Shown: positions 1 through 8,001, numbered from the stretch's first letter. The stretch is DNA of 34,476 bases from Marinobacterium marinum (GCF_013868415.1 NZ_JACEMT010000050.1:113073-147548); one strand, 5' to 3'. Numbers and translations: made by a program. The notes: generated by a model from the letters alone, not told the origin.

Positions 1-3000
1 CTCAATATTTCTCAGCTGCCTGTGCGGCAGCGAACCCAACCACTCCCACCCGGCGTACTTATCTACATTTCTCAGCTGCCTGTGCGGCAGCGAACCGGTA
101 TGGAAGTACTGCATGCCATCCGCAAGATTTCTCAGCTGCCTGTGCGGCAGCGAACACGGGCGTTGCAGCAGGTAGGTTTCGCCGAATTTTCTCAGCTGCC
201 TGTGCGGCAGCGAACTGCTCCCCAAATCGGGTAGAACGCCGCGTCGATTTCTCAGCTGCCTGTGCGGCAGCGAACTCCTCTTACCGGGACTCATGGGTAT
301 CGTGCGATTTCTCAGCTGCCTGTGCGGCAGCGAACGCCGGTTGCGCTACTGCCCAACATGGCGGCCTTTTCTCAGCTGCCTGTGCGGCAGCGAACGGGTC
401 AGATCGCCGCGGCATGTCCGGTGCGTGTTTCTCAGCTGCCTGTGCGGCAGCGAACATGCCCTCATCAGCTCGATCATCGAAGTTGACTTTCTCAGCTGCC
501 TGTGCGGCAGCGAACGGCGGAGAGTACGGCCCAGCCCGGTAACTCCTTTTCTCAGCTGCCTGTGCGGCAGCGAACATCTGATCATGAACGTGGTGGCGCT
601 CACTGTCTTTCTCAGCTGCCTGTGCGGCAGCGAACGAAATCGAAGGCCGGGTCATCACACGCTCCCCTTTCTCAGCTGCCTGTGCGGCAGCGAACACCAG
701 TATCGCCACATCAAACTGGAACGCACCTTTCTCAGCTGCCTGTGCGGCAGCGAACATATCTGGGGCGATGCTCCCGCTGATATGTCATTTCTCAGCTGCC
801 TGTGCGGCAGCGAACCGTTACCCAGAGTTTGAAATACAGACGTGGCATTTCTCAGCTGCCTGTGCGGCAGCGAACCAGATAACCGAGGCGCAGGTGAGGC
901 AGACCGATTTCTCAGCTGCCTGTGCGGCAGCGAACCTTCGGCAACAGTGGCCCCACTATGCTTTCGCTTTCTCAGCTGCCTGTGCGGCAGCGAACGGGGC
1001 GAAACATTCCAAGTCGCGGACCACAACTTTCTCAGCTGCCTGTGCGGCAGCGAACAATTCACCAGGCCAGAACGTAGCGCCCATGCTTTTCTCAGCTGCC
1101 TGTGCGGCAGCGAACAAGAGCTGCTGACCCGTATGGGGTCAGGTGTTTTTCTCAGCTGCCTGTGCGGCAGCGAACGTAGTCCCTGGTCGAATTAAGTCAT
1201 TAGCGCATTTCTCAGCTGCCTGTGCGGCAGCGAACGCTACGCGACGGACGGGCATAGGGCACACGTGTTTCTCAGCTGCCTGTGCGGCAGCGAACAAATC
1301 GTATGACGAACAGGTAGAAATTTTGCTTTTCTCAGCTGCCTGTGCGGCAGCGAACAGCAAGGCAAAACAGATGCACAGCCGCCGCAGTTTCTCAGCTGCC
1401 TGTGCGGCAGCGAACAATTGGATAGAGCAATAGGTTTCTACCCTATCTTTCTCAGCTGCCTGTGCGGCAGCGAACACCAGTTCCCCACTAGACCCCTGCC
1501 CCGGACATTTCTCAGCTGCCTGTGCGGCAGCGAACATGTGGGAAATCGTTAGGGCCGTGCAGGTACGGTTTCTCAGCTGCCTGTGCGGCAGCGAACTGAT
1601 CCTCGGCACGGTCTACGCGGCTGATTCATTTCTCAGCTGCCTGTGCGGCAGCGAACAGTTGATTCCGTATTGACGCTTCAGCCACTCATTTCTCAGCTGC
1701 CTGTGCGGCAGCGAACAATACATCGTGGACGACCCGCACGAGGAGAAGTTTCTCAGCTGCCTGTGCGGCAGCGAACATTTTTCATCAGCGCCGATGCCAT
1801 CATCCCTCTTTTCTCAGCTGCCTGTGCGGCAGCGAACTTGTCGCACTTACCGAACGCGCCGCGCAGGCTTTTCTCAGCTGCCTGTGCGGCAGCGAACGCA
1901 TTGACCGTCGCGGCTGGTAGTGCGATTGCTTTCTCAGCTGCCTGTGCGGCAGCGAACGCTGTACGTTCCGTCAGCGCAGATAGCCGTAATTTCTCAGCTG
2001 CCTGTGCGGCAGCGAACCTGCCATGTGTCACCTGCTGGTTCAGTTTTATTTTCTCAGCTGCCTGTGCGGCAGCGAACGTAGATGCGGACGTCTGGGTGTA
2101 GTCCTTTTGTTTCTCAGCTGCCTGTGCGGCAGCGAACTTTCGTCGTCGGCAAAAAGATCTTCAATAGTGTTTCTCAGCTGCCTGTGCGGCAGCGAACCGC
2201 ATCGGACATATCATGGAGTCAGCATGCTGTTTCTCAGCTGCCTGTGCGGCAGCGAACGATTTCGTTGATGGCATCTGATAGCTGCTGCATTTCTCAGCTG
2301 CCTGTGCGGCAGCGAACCCGGCCACGATGTGATTGAAATCCGCATGGCATTTCTCAGCTGCCTGTGCGGCAGCGAACATCGCTTCTTAGCCCTAGCGCTG
2401 TCGCACCTATTTCTCAGCTGCCTGTGCGGCAGCGAACACCGCAACGCCGAGCTTGTTGTACTTCTGCATTTTCTCAGCTGCCTGTGCGGCAGCGAACGCA
2501 GAATTCCGCCATCGAATCGGTGCGTTGATTTTCTCAGCTGCCTGTGCGGCAGCGAACTCGAACACCAGCTCTCCCAGCTCGTATTTGCATTTCTCAGCTG
2601 CCTGTGCGGCAGCGAACATGATGCAGCATCTTTGCAATAAGCCCATGCTTTTCTCAGCTGCCTGTGCGGCAGCGAACCTGATCAAAGAAGCCCATGGTTA
2701 TCGCACGCTTTTCTCAGCTGCCTGTGCGGCAGCGAACACGAACATGGTTTTATCCAGTGTATTTCCATTTTTCTCAGCTGCCTGTGCGGCAGCGAACCCG
2801 ATTTTTGTCCGTGCTGAAGATGGCCTCCATTTCTCAGCTGCCTGTGCGGCAGCGAACAAAAGCGAGCAGTCCGTAAAAGACCTGTATGATTTCTCAGCTG
2901 CCTGTGCGGCAGCGAACTCCTTTTCGAGCTGCTTTTTCTCTTCCTCCTTTTTCTCAGCTGCCTGTGCGGCAGCGAACCCCTGACCACGTATTCAGCCGGG

Positions 3001-3637
3001 GCCGTGTCCTTTCTCAGCTGCCTGTGCGGCAGCGAACAACCGCCATGGCATTCAGTAACGCCTCATCCTTTTCTCAGCTGCCTGTGCGGCAGCGAACCGT
3101 AACCGCCGTTCGCCTGGTTGAGTGACTTCTTTCTCAGCTGCCTGTGCGGCAGCGAACTTTTACTTGATGATAAATTTTGCTTTGCCTTCTTTCTCAGCTG
3201 CCTGTGCGGCAGCGAACGGTATACCTTCAGCAGCCTTGCTTCTTCCTCTTTTCTCAGCTGCCTGTGCGGCAGCGAACGTGTGTGTTGACCACCACGAAAG
3301 CGCCCAGCTTTTCTCAGCTGCCTGTGCGGCAGCGAACACGCCGGAGAGGCCCACCGCCCCGCCCACCTGTTTCTCAGCTGCCTGTGCGGCAGCGAACGCA
3401 TCGATCCAGTTGCCCTGCTTTTTCTCGCCTTTCTCAGCTGCCTGTGCGGCAGCGAACGCTGCATTGGCATCAGCCTAACGTCAACAGATTTTCTCAGCTG
3501 CCTGTGCGGCAGCGAACGTATTATTACCTAGGGCAGGTTCAGCGCCTGTTTTCTCAGCTGCCTGTGCGGCAGCGAACCAGGTGGAACACGCGGAGCGCCC
3601 GAAACCAACTTTCTCAGCTGCCTGTGCGGCAGCGAAC
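1..3637 (-). CRISPR. Type I-F CRISPR array, 61 repeats, truncated at left edge
   Basis: A 28-nt repeat recurs every 60 bp from 8 to 3637. Read on the minus strand it starts GTTCG, has the stem CTGCC / GGCAG around loop GCACA, and ends with the 8-nt handle CTGAGAAA, which is the type I-F (Csy4-processed) repeat layout. I count 61 repeats (8-35, then 60-bp steps to 1508; 1569 to 1749; 1810 to 3610) and 60 complete spacers. Spacers are 32 nt except two of 33 nt (1536-1568 and 1777-1809). No repeat variant was seen by eye. Transcription is leftwards: the leader lies on the right next to csy4, and the handle orientation agrees. The first seven bases are the end of another spacer, and no degenerate terminal repeat is seen, so the array continues outside the window. 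The open frames inside it are artefacts of the repeats. Confidence 0.99.
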
Positions 3638-3649
3638 TAGAACAATAAA

Positions 3650-3678
3650 GCTATAACTCGCTGATTTTTAAAGAACAA
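3650..3678 (-). promoter_or_regulatory. Putative pre-crRNA promoter
   Basis: On the minus strand, -35 TTGTTC (3678-3673) and -10 TATAGC (3655-3650) are separated by 17 bp. Transcription would begin about 6 bp before the first repeat. The match to sigma-70 consensus is moderate (4/6 in each box), but spacing and position fit. Confidence 0.5.
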
Positions 3679-3683
3679 ATACA

Positions 3684-3730
3684 CAAATACCTGCCTGCCC
3701 CCTTTTCTCAAGGGGGCAGGTAAGTATTTG
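3684..3730. repeat. Long imperfect hairpin between csy4 and the array
   Basis: An 11-bp perfect stem (CCTGCCCCCTT at 3694-3704 with AAGGGGGCAGG at 3710-3720, 5-nt loop) is extended by an outer 7-bp stem (CAAATAC at 3684-3690 with GTATTTG at 3724-3730) across a 3x3 internal loop. Neither strand shows a T tract directly after the stem, so it is not a textbook intrinsic terminator. It could end or process the csy transcript, or be a leader protein-binding or cruciform site. Confidence 0.75.
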
Positions 3731-3767
3731 ATTTAGCAGTGTGGTTTTCTGTACCCCCGAAAAAGGG

Positions 3768-4331
3768 TCAAAACCAGGGGATCGTTGCCTGCCGGCTGAG
3801 CCCATAGGTATTGAACTCGGCACTGGTCGGCTGTTCCCTCAACTCGCCCTGCTCTATAAACAGAATAAAACTCTGCTCCGTGCTTTGGCTTCTCAGGTGC
3901 ACATAAGGCAGATCCGGTCTGCGCTCAACACTATCAGGGATTGCGGCTGCTGCCTGTTCCCAGGTTTCGCCCTTGCGCTTCATGCGGCGCCGGCGCAGAC
4001 GTTCGCTGCTGGTTTTGAACTGACGCCGGGAAACGGTCCGGTATTGTACTGATTCGGGGATCGGCAGGATGTCCGAGCATTGAATATGATCAGACATGCC
4101 TTTCAGCCAGTTCTGCATCATCAGCTGTGATAATGCAGATTGATCCCCGTGCAGTCGAAGGCAGTCACCAAGTCCCCGGGGGGATTGGCTGTAGCCCGGA
4201 AAGCTGACACCGATTTGACTGGACTCGAGCGTCACCAGCGCACGATGCAACTTGCCATAGAGCGCCCCCATCAGGAAACTGACCGGAAACTCCGGGTCCG
4301 GCAGGAGCCTGATTTCCAGATAGGCATCCAT
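3768..4331 (-). CDS. cas6f: Cas6f / Csy4 pre-crRNA endoribonuclease
   Basis: Csy4 binds the hairpin of each repeat, cuts 3' of the stem and stays on the crRNA as part of the Csy surveillance complex. The 187-aa product matches the family's usual length. The N-terminus MDAYLEIRLLPDPEFP is strongly Csy4-like, with the catalytic histidine at residue 29 (GKLH). An arginine-rich helix (RLRRRRMKRK, residues 111-120) fits major-groove recognition of the repeat stem. The conserved LRSQST motif is at 146-151, and the protein ends in the family-typical PWF. It is the last gene of csy1-csy2-csy3-csy4, starting one base after the csy3 stop, directly upstream of the array it processes. It should also process the crRNA-like RNA at 7943-8021, whose stems are preserved. 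Confidence 0.98.
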   Translation of the reverse strand: MDAYLEIRLLPDPEFPVSFLMGALYGKLHRALVTLESSQIGVSFPGYSQSPRGLGDCLRLHGDQSALSQLMMQNWLKGMSDHIQCSDILPIPESVQYRTVSRRQFKTSSERLRRRRMKRKGETWEQAAAAIPDSVERRPDLPYVHLRSQSTEQSFILFIEQGELREQPTSAEFNTYGLSRQATIPWF

Positions 4332-4332
4332 A

Positions 4333-5370
4333 TCAACCGGCCTCCCCGAATACCCCGCCGCGAATCAGCGTTGCCATCACAAAGTGCTGGTCGCCTTCGG
4401 CAGGCTCTTTGTCCTTAAGTACCCAGTTATCCAGCAGGTTATAAAAATCCGCTTTTGCCTTCGGCTGGCGGTAGGCCTTGCCCTGGGTTGTCACCGATCC
4501 ATAAGGCTCAACGGCAATTGGGCCAAGGTGCACGCCCTCCTCCATCGGGTACCAGGTATCAATGGTGCGCAGGGCATTACCGATCTTCTGGGAGTGCATC
4601 CCGGCGATCCCCTGTACCTCGTACAGGGTACGGCTCTTGTCCCCCTTGCCTTTATCCAGGATCAGCTCTTGTGACGGAAAAACTTCCTGACCGGCCCCAA
4701 TGCGTGCAAACGCGGTCACTTCCAACAGAACATGCTGCTCACCCGCCAAACCGAACTCGATCAGTTCCGACAAGGCTTTCAGGCCCGTTTCGTTGTTGCC
4801 TGTTGCCTCAAAATCACGCATTGAGTAGCTCAAGGCATCGAAGTCCCAGGTGTGTTCACGCACACCCTGTTTGAGGTGTGACACCTGCACTTCCACCTCT
4901 TCCACACCGACCCGGTTGCGCCACAGGAAACGGCCGTTCGCCAGGTTAGTTGCGTAGCGATGCGCCAGTGCCGCAAAACCATGCTGCTGCACATAGCCTG
5001 TAATCACTTCATTCAGTTTTTGCTGATAGTCGGCGTTGTTGCAGGCAGAAGGAGTGCCGGCACCGGACAGGACGCGCAGGGTAAAGCGCAGCATCAGGGT
5101 ATCGGCTTCGCTGGGCAGAGTGGCTACATCCACCGTTTGCAGGTTCGGATTCTCAATCGCCGCATCCAGCTTGGCTGGGTCTTGATCCTTGGTTTTCAAC
5201 CGATTGGAGATGGTGCCACGTACCGACTTTTCACGCACTTCAATGGGCTGCCAGTTGTCCGCATCCTGTCGGTTCGACCAGTTGCCTGCAAACATCAGCG
5301 CATCGGATACATCCAGCTTGCGCTCGAATGCCAGTACGGATGCGGTCTTCAGGGTTTCTTGTTTAGCCAT
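4333..5370 (-). CDS. csy3: Cas7f / Csy3 Csy-complex backbone protein
   Basis: Csy3 forms the six-subunit backbone that holds the guide of the type I-F complex and kinks it so that every sixth base is unpaired. The 345-aa protein begins [20 protein letters not shown] and contains stretches typical of the family, such as [44 protein letters not shown] and [17 protein letters not shown] chose the ATG at 5370 rather than the in-frame ATG at 5394, because AAGGAG lies 7 nt before it and the shorter N-terminus matches known Csy3 proteins. One base separates it from the csy2 stop, so coupled translation is likely. Confidence 0.98.
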   Translation of the reverse strand: MAKQETLKTASVLAFERKLDVSDALMFAGNWSNRQDADNWQPIEVREKSVRGTISNRLKTKDQDPAKLDAAIENPNLQTVDVATLPSEADTLMLRFTLRVLSGAGTPSACNNADYQQKLNEVITGYVQQHGFAALAHRYATNLANGRFLWRNRVGVEEVEVQVSHLKQGVREHTWDFDALSYSMRDFEATGNNETGLKALSELIEFGLAGEQHVLLEVTAFARIGAGQEVFPSQELILDKGKGDKSRTLYEVQGIAGMHSQKIGNALRTIDTWYPMEEGVHLGPIAVEPYGSVTTQGKAYRQPKAKADFYNLLDNWVLKDKEPAEGDQHFVMATLIRGGVFGEAG

Positions 5371-5371
5371 G

Positions 5372-6349
5372 TCAAAACTCCTTTTCTGCGTCACGCTGTG
5401 CAGTCTTGTGATAGTCGTTATTCAAGCGATAGGTACCGGTATCCAGGTCGTTATCCACATACCAGATGAAGTCATTGAACGATTTGAAGCGGTGTGGACT
5501 GACCCACTGACCGATGGAATAAATGCCTTCCACAAACCGGAAGGGGGTTGTTTGGTCGCGGGCCGCTTCGACCTGCCCGGCCTCATACAGCTCAGACAGG
5601 GCTGCAAAACCAATGGGGATGGGCACCAGCCAACCGGCATGATCACGGCGGATAAACCATTCAACGCCTTCTTCAGTTTCACGACAGTCGTGATTCAGCC
5701 GCGACAGATCGAGCCAGGCGTCCAAAAGATCCGCGTCAGGGTCTTTTTGCTGCATCAGGCCTCGATGTTGCTGTAACAGATCATCTCTGAGCACCAGCGA
5801 GAAACCCGGCAACAGCTGTTGCTTAAGACGGCGCAGCTGACAGTCCCTCACGTCCTGCGCCTCATCGACTTGAAGCAACCAGGGGAGGCGCTGTTTTCTT
5901 CCCGGCATCGGCGGCTGAATGGTGCCCCCTGCTATACGCAGCGTGGCCAGAACGTCAGCCACCTGTTGAGCAAAGGCTCGTGCTTCTTCTTCCCCGCTCA
6001 AGCGCAGGTCTTTCAGATCAACCTCAAGCACCAGGCTGATTTCCAGATGGATACGCCCCTCTTCAACAATGGCGGCGGTCTTGCCGTCTTTACCCACAGG
6101 ATTGCGGGTCAGATGGAAGGCCCGGGTATAGCCACCTTGCGTCACCTGCGCCTCATGCTGGTGACAGACCACACCAATGCCGTTGAACGCCACATCCAGA
6201 TTGGCCGCTGCACATTTCCGTTCCAGTGCGTGCATCATGCCGACAAAGGCGGTCATGGCCGGGAAGCCCCAGGTAAATACCCCTGAAATGGCGTTGGCAT
6301 TCTGAATACGCAGCCGCGGCAGCACCAGTAAAGTATCGGGCTCAGACAT
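5372..6349 (-). CDS. csy2: Cas5f / Csy2 Csy-complex tail subunit
   Basis: Csy2 pairs with Csy1 at the 5' end of the crRNA and binds the handle. The 325-aa product starts [21 protein letters not shown], and the [12 protein letters not shown] and LTRNP.....[12 protein letters not shown] blocks are hallmarks of Csy2. Later WLVPIP.G..ALS and TP.RFVE....IGQW.SPHR also match the family. I use the ATG at 6349, preceded by GGAGG at 6-nt spacing, instead of the upstream ATG at 6370. It overlaps the end of csy1 by 8 nt, consistent with one co-translated operon. Confidence 0.97.
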   Translation of the reverse strand: MSEPDTLLVLPRLRIQNANAISGVFTWGFPAMTAFVGMMHALERKCAAANLDVAFNGIGVVCHQHEAQVTQGGYTRAFHLTRNPVGKDGKTAAIVEEGRIHLEISLVLEVDLKDLRLSGEEEARAFAQQVADVLATLRIAGGTIQPPMPGRKQRLPWLLQVDEAQDVRDCQLRRLKQQLLPGFSLVLRDDLLQQHRGLMQQKDPDADLLDAWLDLSRLNHDCRETEEGVEWFIRRDHAGWLVPIPIGFAALSELYEAGQVEAARDQTTPFRFVEGIYSIGQWVSPHRFKSFNDFIWYVDNDLDTGTYRLNNDYHKTAQRDAEKEF

Positions 6350-7637
6350 CCAGCACCTCCCGCAAGGCATTCAGTTTTTTGTCGATACGGCGGCTCCATT
6401 CACGGTGCTCGGCATCCCCTGCCGGGAGGCCCGACAGTGCTTTGTTCACCTGATTGGAAAACCGGCTCTGCACCTCTTCCACCCAGTCGCCAAAAGTACG
6501 ACGTGCTGCAAAATTCTCATCCAGCTCAACGCGCCAGGGATCAAGCCACAGCTGTTCAGCCTCGACCAGCCGACAATCGGGATCCGCCGACCAGCCAGGC
6601 TCCAGTTGCTGCAGGTGAGCGCTGAACAGGATCAGCTCCTCGATCAGCGCATCGACATAGGCATCAACTCGCGTGCGGGTATGCACATTGACCGGTGGGT
6701 TGCTCAGCAGAAATTCATGCATCCGTTGCATCAGCCAGCGAGGCTGTTTCTGACGCATAAAACGCGGGAAAACTGACTCCACTTTCAAGGGAGGCTTGTT
6801 GTCTCGGGCGTGCCAAACCGGCGGCAGAGAGGCCAGTAGGTAATTATTGCCGCCCCGTTCGCTGTTGAGTTGAGAGATATTCTGCGGCTTAGTGCCTCCC
6901 AGCTTTTGGGTGGCGAAATTCAGGTAGTCGGCATGACCCGTTGCGGACAACTTGTTTTCCCGGCGAGCCTGACGCGCGGCTTTGGCTTCCTCACTGAAAC
7001 GGTCGTGCTGAATGCGTTGAAAAATACGATGAGACAGTGAAGAAGGATAGAGCGGCGACAGCAGGTGAAAGTCTTCATTCCGGGTCGGCTCATCACCGAC
7101 AAGCCAGTAGATCTGCTTGGCGCGGGTACTGGAACGATCACCTCCCTTACCTTGAGTGATTGAGGCAAAAGCCTCCAAAAAATCCCGGGCTTTACCCGGA
7201 TCTGCACTCAGGGCATCCGATAGCTCGGCGTTTTGTTCCAACGCCAGAGACAGGAGAGTCTGCCCCTGAAATTCCAGCTTGAGGAACTTGTACACATCCA
7301 GCGCGGCAGCATTACCCACCACATCGGTGGCATAGTTATCGTCCAGCAGGTGACTTCCAACCCAGGGTTTATCCGGTAGGGCGTTGGGGGGAATAAAAAG
7401 ATTCGTACCCTTGGCATCAGGATGAACCGCCTTCAGGGTATGCGTCACCACCTGCAATTGCCCGACACGCCGGGCAGCATCTTCGATCCAGTTGTCGAAT
7501 CGGTACTGCTCCTGAAGCTCCACATATTTGGGATCATCAGGTTTGAGCTTTTCCAGCTTGGCAGCCAGGCGCTCATCGATGAACGCTTGCATCAACTGAC
7601 GCAGTGTCTGCCCTTTTTCCTGAAGCATGCTATCCAT
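6342..7637 (-). CDS. csy1: Cas8f / Csy1 large subunit, PAM recognition
   Basis: Csy1 recognises the CC PAM and starts DNA unwinding in the I-F complex. The 431-aa protein (MDSMLQEKGQTLRQLMQAFIDERL...) has the family-typical I..FI.ERL..KL.KL start, the KGTNLF and VGSHLL...DDVVGNAAALDVYKFL-like region near residues 80-130, and the C-terminal arrangement of Csy1. Length is close to the roughly 434 aa of the Pseudomonas protein. The frame stays open up to a GTG at 7769, which would add 44 residues and sits only 3 nt after a very strong Shine-Dalgarno. I prefer the ATG at 7637 because the extension does not look like Csy1 and AAAGG precedes this ATG by 9 nt. It is the first gene of csy1-4 and lies behind a 5' leader of about 228 nt. 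Confidence 0.96.
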   Translation of the reverse strand: MDSMLQEKGQTLRQLMQAFIDERLAAKLEKLKPDDPKYVELQEQYRFDNWIEDAARRVGQLQVVTHTLKAVHPDAKGTNLFIPPNALPDKPWVGSHLLDDNYATDVVGNAAALDVYKFLKLEFQGQTLLSLALEQNAELSDALSADPGKARDFLEAFASITQGKGGDRSSTRAKQIYWLVGDEPTRNEDFHLLSPLYPSSLSHRIFQRIQHDRFSEEAKAARQARRENKLSATGHADYLNFATQKLGGTKPQNISQLNSERGGNNYLLASLPPVWHARDNKPPLKVESVFPRFMRQKQPRWLMQRMHEFLLSNPPVNVHTRTRVDAYVDALIEELILFSAHLQQLEPGWSADPDCRLVEAEQLWLDPWRVELDENFAARRTFGDWVEEVQSRFSNQVNKALSGLPAGDAEHREWSRRIDKKLNALREVLDV

Positions 7638-7670
7638 AACATTCTGCCTTTGGGTTTGATAGCAGGTATG

Positions 7671-7706
7671 GCAAGATACCCACTTGTAAGCAGATAGGTA
7701 TCTTGC
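7671..7706 (-). repeat. Perfect 10-bp inverted repeat in csy1 leader
   Basis: GCAAGATACC at 7671-7680 and GGTATCTTGC at 7697-7706 are exact inverted copies around 16 nt. The left arm also lies within a second small dyad, GGTAT/ATACC. In the minus-strand RNA this forms a hairpin ending 33 nt before the csy1 ATG. No T tract follows. It could be an RNA structure controlling csy1 translation or a DNA operator. Confidence 0.7.
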
Positions 7707-7720
7707 TACTTGTTGGTTCC

Positions 7721-7765
7721 TTAACTGTGGTGAACTCCTATTATCACGGCGCGATAGCCAACCAC
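7721..7765 (-). CDS. 14-codon mini-ORF with exceptionally strong Shine-Dalgarno
   Basis: AAGGAGGTGA (7779-7770) is a ten-base complement to the 16S 3' end, stronger than any other ribosome site I noted in this window. A GTG lies 7 nt after its GGAGG core and opens MVGYRAVIIGVHHS, ending with TAA. Codons 8 and 9 are tandem AUA, usually rare in gammaproteobacteria, followed by GGA. Tandem rare codons after a strong ribosome site are how characterised CreT RNAs sequester a scarce tRNA; AUA-based examples are known to me from the archaeal literature. It may instead be a leader peptide for csy1. Expression is unproven. Confidence 0.35.
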   Translation of the reverse strand: MVGYRAVIIGVHHS

Positions 7766-7871
7766 GCACTCACCTCCTTGCTTGCAAACCTGGCAAGCTC
7801 AGTTCTTCCCGATTACTGTTGTTTAGCCAACTTCAGCACTGGGGCGGCTCCACCCGCCTCAGTGTTTTCAC

Positions 7872-7900
7872 ACTATAAGCCTCATCCAACTAACAATCAA
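7872..7900 (-). promoter_or_regulatory. Predicted promoter of csy1-csy4 and their leader
   Basis: On the minus strand, -35 TTGATT (7900-7895) and -10 TATAGT (7877-7872, 5/6 to consensus) are spaced by 17 bp. The predicted start at about 7865 falls at the base of the 5'-terminal hairpin, which supports the assignment. The PAM of the predicted Csy-complex site (7903-7904) is 3 bp upstream of the -35, so a bound complex would clash with polymerase. Confidence 0.6.
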
Positions 7901-7902
7901 TA

Positions 7903-7935
7903 CCAAGCATGCTGACATTGCAAAGCAAGTTATGT
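7903..7935 (+). promoter_or_regulatory. Predicted Csy-complex binding site matched by the crRNA-like guide
   Basis: CC at 7903-7904 is the type I-F PAM in the right place, and the 31 bases from 7905 align without gaps to the guide at 7971-8001. Positions 1-10, 13-17, 19-23 and 29 match; 11, 12, 18, 24-28, 30 and 31 do not. Positions 12, 18 and 24 are the flipped-out bases not read by type I guides, so up to position 23 only position 11 is an effective mismatch. The unpaired PAM-distal end would be expected to favour binding without Cas2-3 cleavage. The site covers the -35 of the small RNA's promoter and abuts the csy promoter. Confidence 0.8.
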
Positions 7936-7940
7936 ATTCT
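7912..7940 (+). promoter_or_regulatory. Predicted promoter of the crRNA-like RNA
   Basis: CTGACA (7912-7917, 5/6 to consensus) and TATTCT (7935-7940, 4/6) lie 17 bp apart on the plus strand. The expected start near 7947 is inside the first degenerate repeat, just before its stem, so the Csy4 recognition hairpin would be retained. The -35 lies inside the guide-matched site, implying autorepression. Confidence 0.6.
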
Positions 7941-7942
7941 AT

Positions 7943-7970
7943 CTTCACTGCTGAACAAGCAGCTGAGAAA
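7943..7970 (+). repeat. Degenerate I-F repeat 1 of the mini-CRISPR
   Basis: It matches the array repeat at 23 of 28 positions. The stem is CTGCT/AGCAG in place of CTGCC/GGCAG: a C-G pair became T-A on both sides, so pairing is kept. The last 12 bases, including the whole crRNA handle, are identical to the array repeat. Confidence 0.9.
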
Positions 7971-8001
7971 AAGCATGCTGGTATTGCCAAGCACACCTTT
8001 C

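Larger units (their letters stand above)
3638..3767 (-). promoter_or_regulatory. CRISPR leader region
   Basis: This 130-bp AT-rich stretch separates the csy4 stop from the first repeat and is the leader side of the array. On the minus strand it carries a promoter-like pair (3650-3678), an IHF-like site at 3654-3666 (AATCAGCGAGTTA, one mismatch to the WATCAANNNNTTR consensus) and a long hairpin (3684-3730). IHF in the leader is known to help adaptation in I-F and I-E systems; its role here is inferred. Confidence 0.8.
7638..7865 (-). ncRNA. Structured csy1 leader, candidate CreT-like RNA or leader-peptide region
   Basis: If transcription starts about 7 bp after the predicted -10 (7877-7872), the RNA opens with a hairpin at its very 5' end: CACTG-A-GGCGG / CCGCC-C-CAGTG (7864-7837, ten pairs, one 1x1 mismatch). 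A second hairpin, GCTTGC/GCAAGC (7798-7780), sits immediately before a ten-base Shine-Dalgarno (7779-7770). A 14-codon ORF follows (7765-7721), then a third hairpin with a perfect 10-bp stem, GCAAGATACC/GGTATCTTGC (7706-7697 with 7680-7671), and then csy1. No intrinsic terminator separates this unit from csy1. CreT toxins known beside other CRISPR loci are small structured RNAs with a strong ribosome-binding site and a mini-ORF of rare codons. The resemblance is architectural only, and a leader-peptide or attenuation element is equally possible. Confidence 0.4.

Noticed and set aside
22-3656. Many open frames of 60-179 codons across the array with recurring peptides
   Set aside because: They arise because the 28-nt repeat recurs every 60 bp, a multiple of three, and has open frames on both strands. 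They are not repeat proteins.
7623-7631. A second 9-nt match to the guide seed at the csy1 start (AAGCATGCT)
   Set aside because: The two preceding bases are TG, not CC, and the match ends after nine bases. The core AGCATGCT is palindromic, which raises chance matches.
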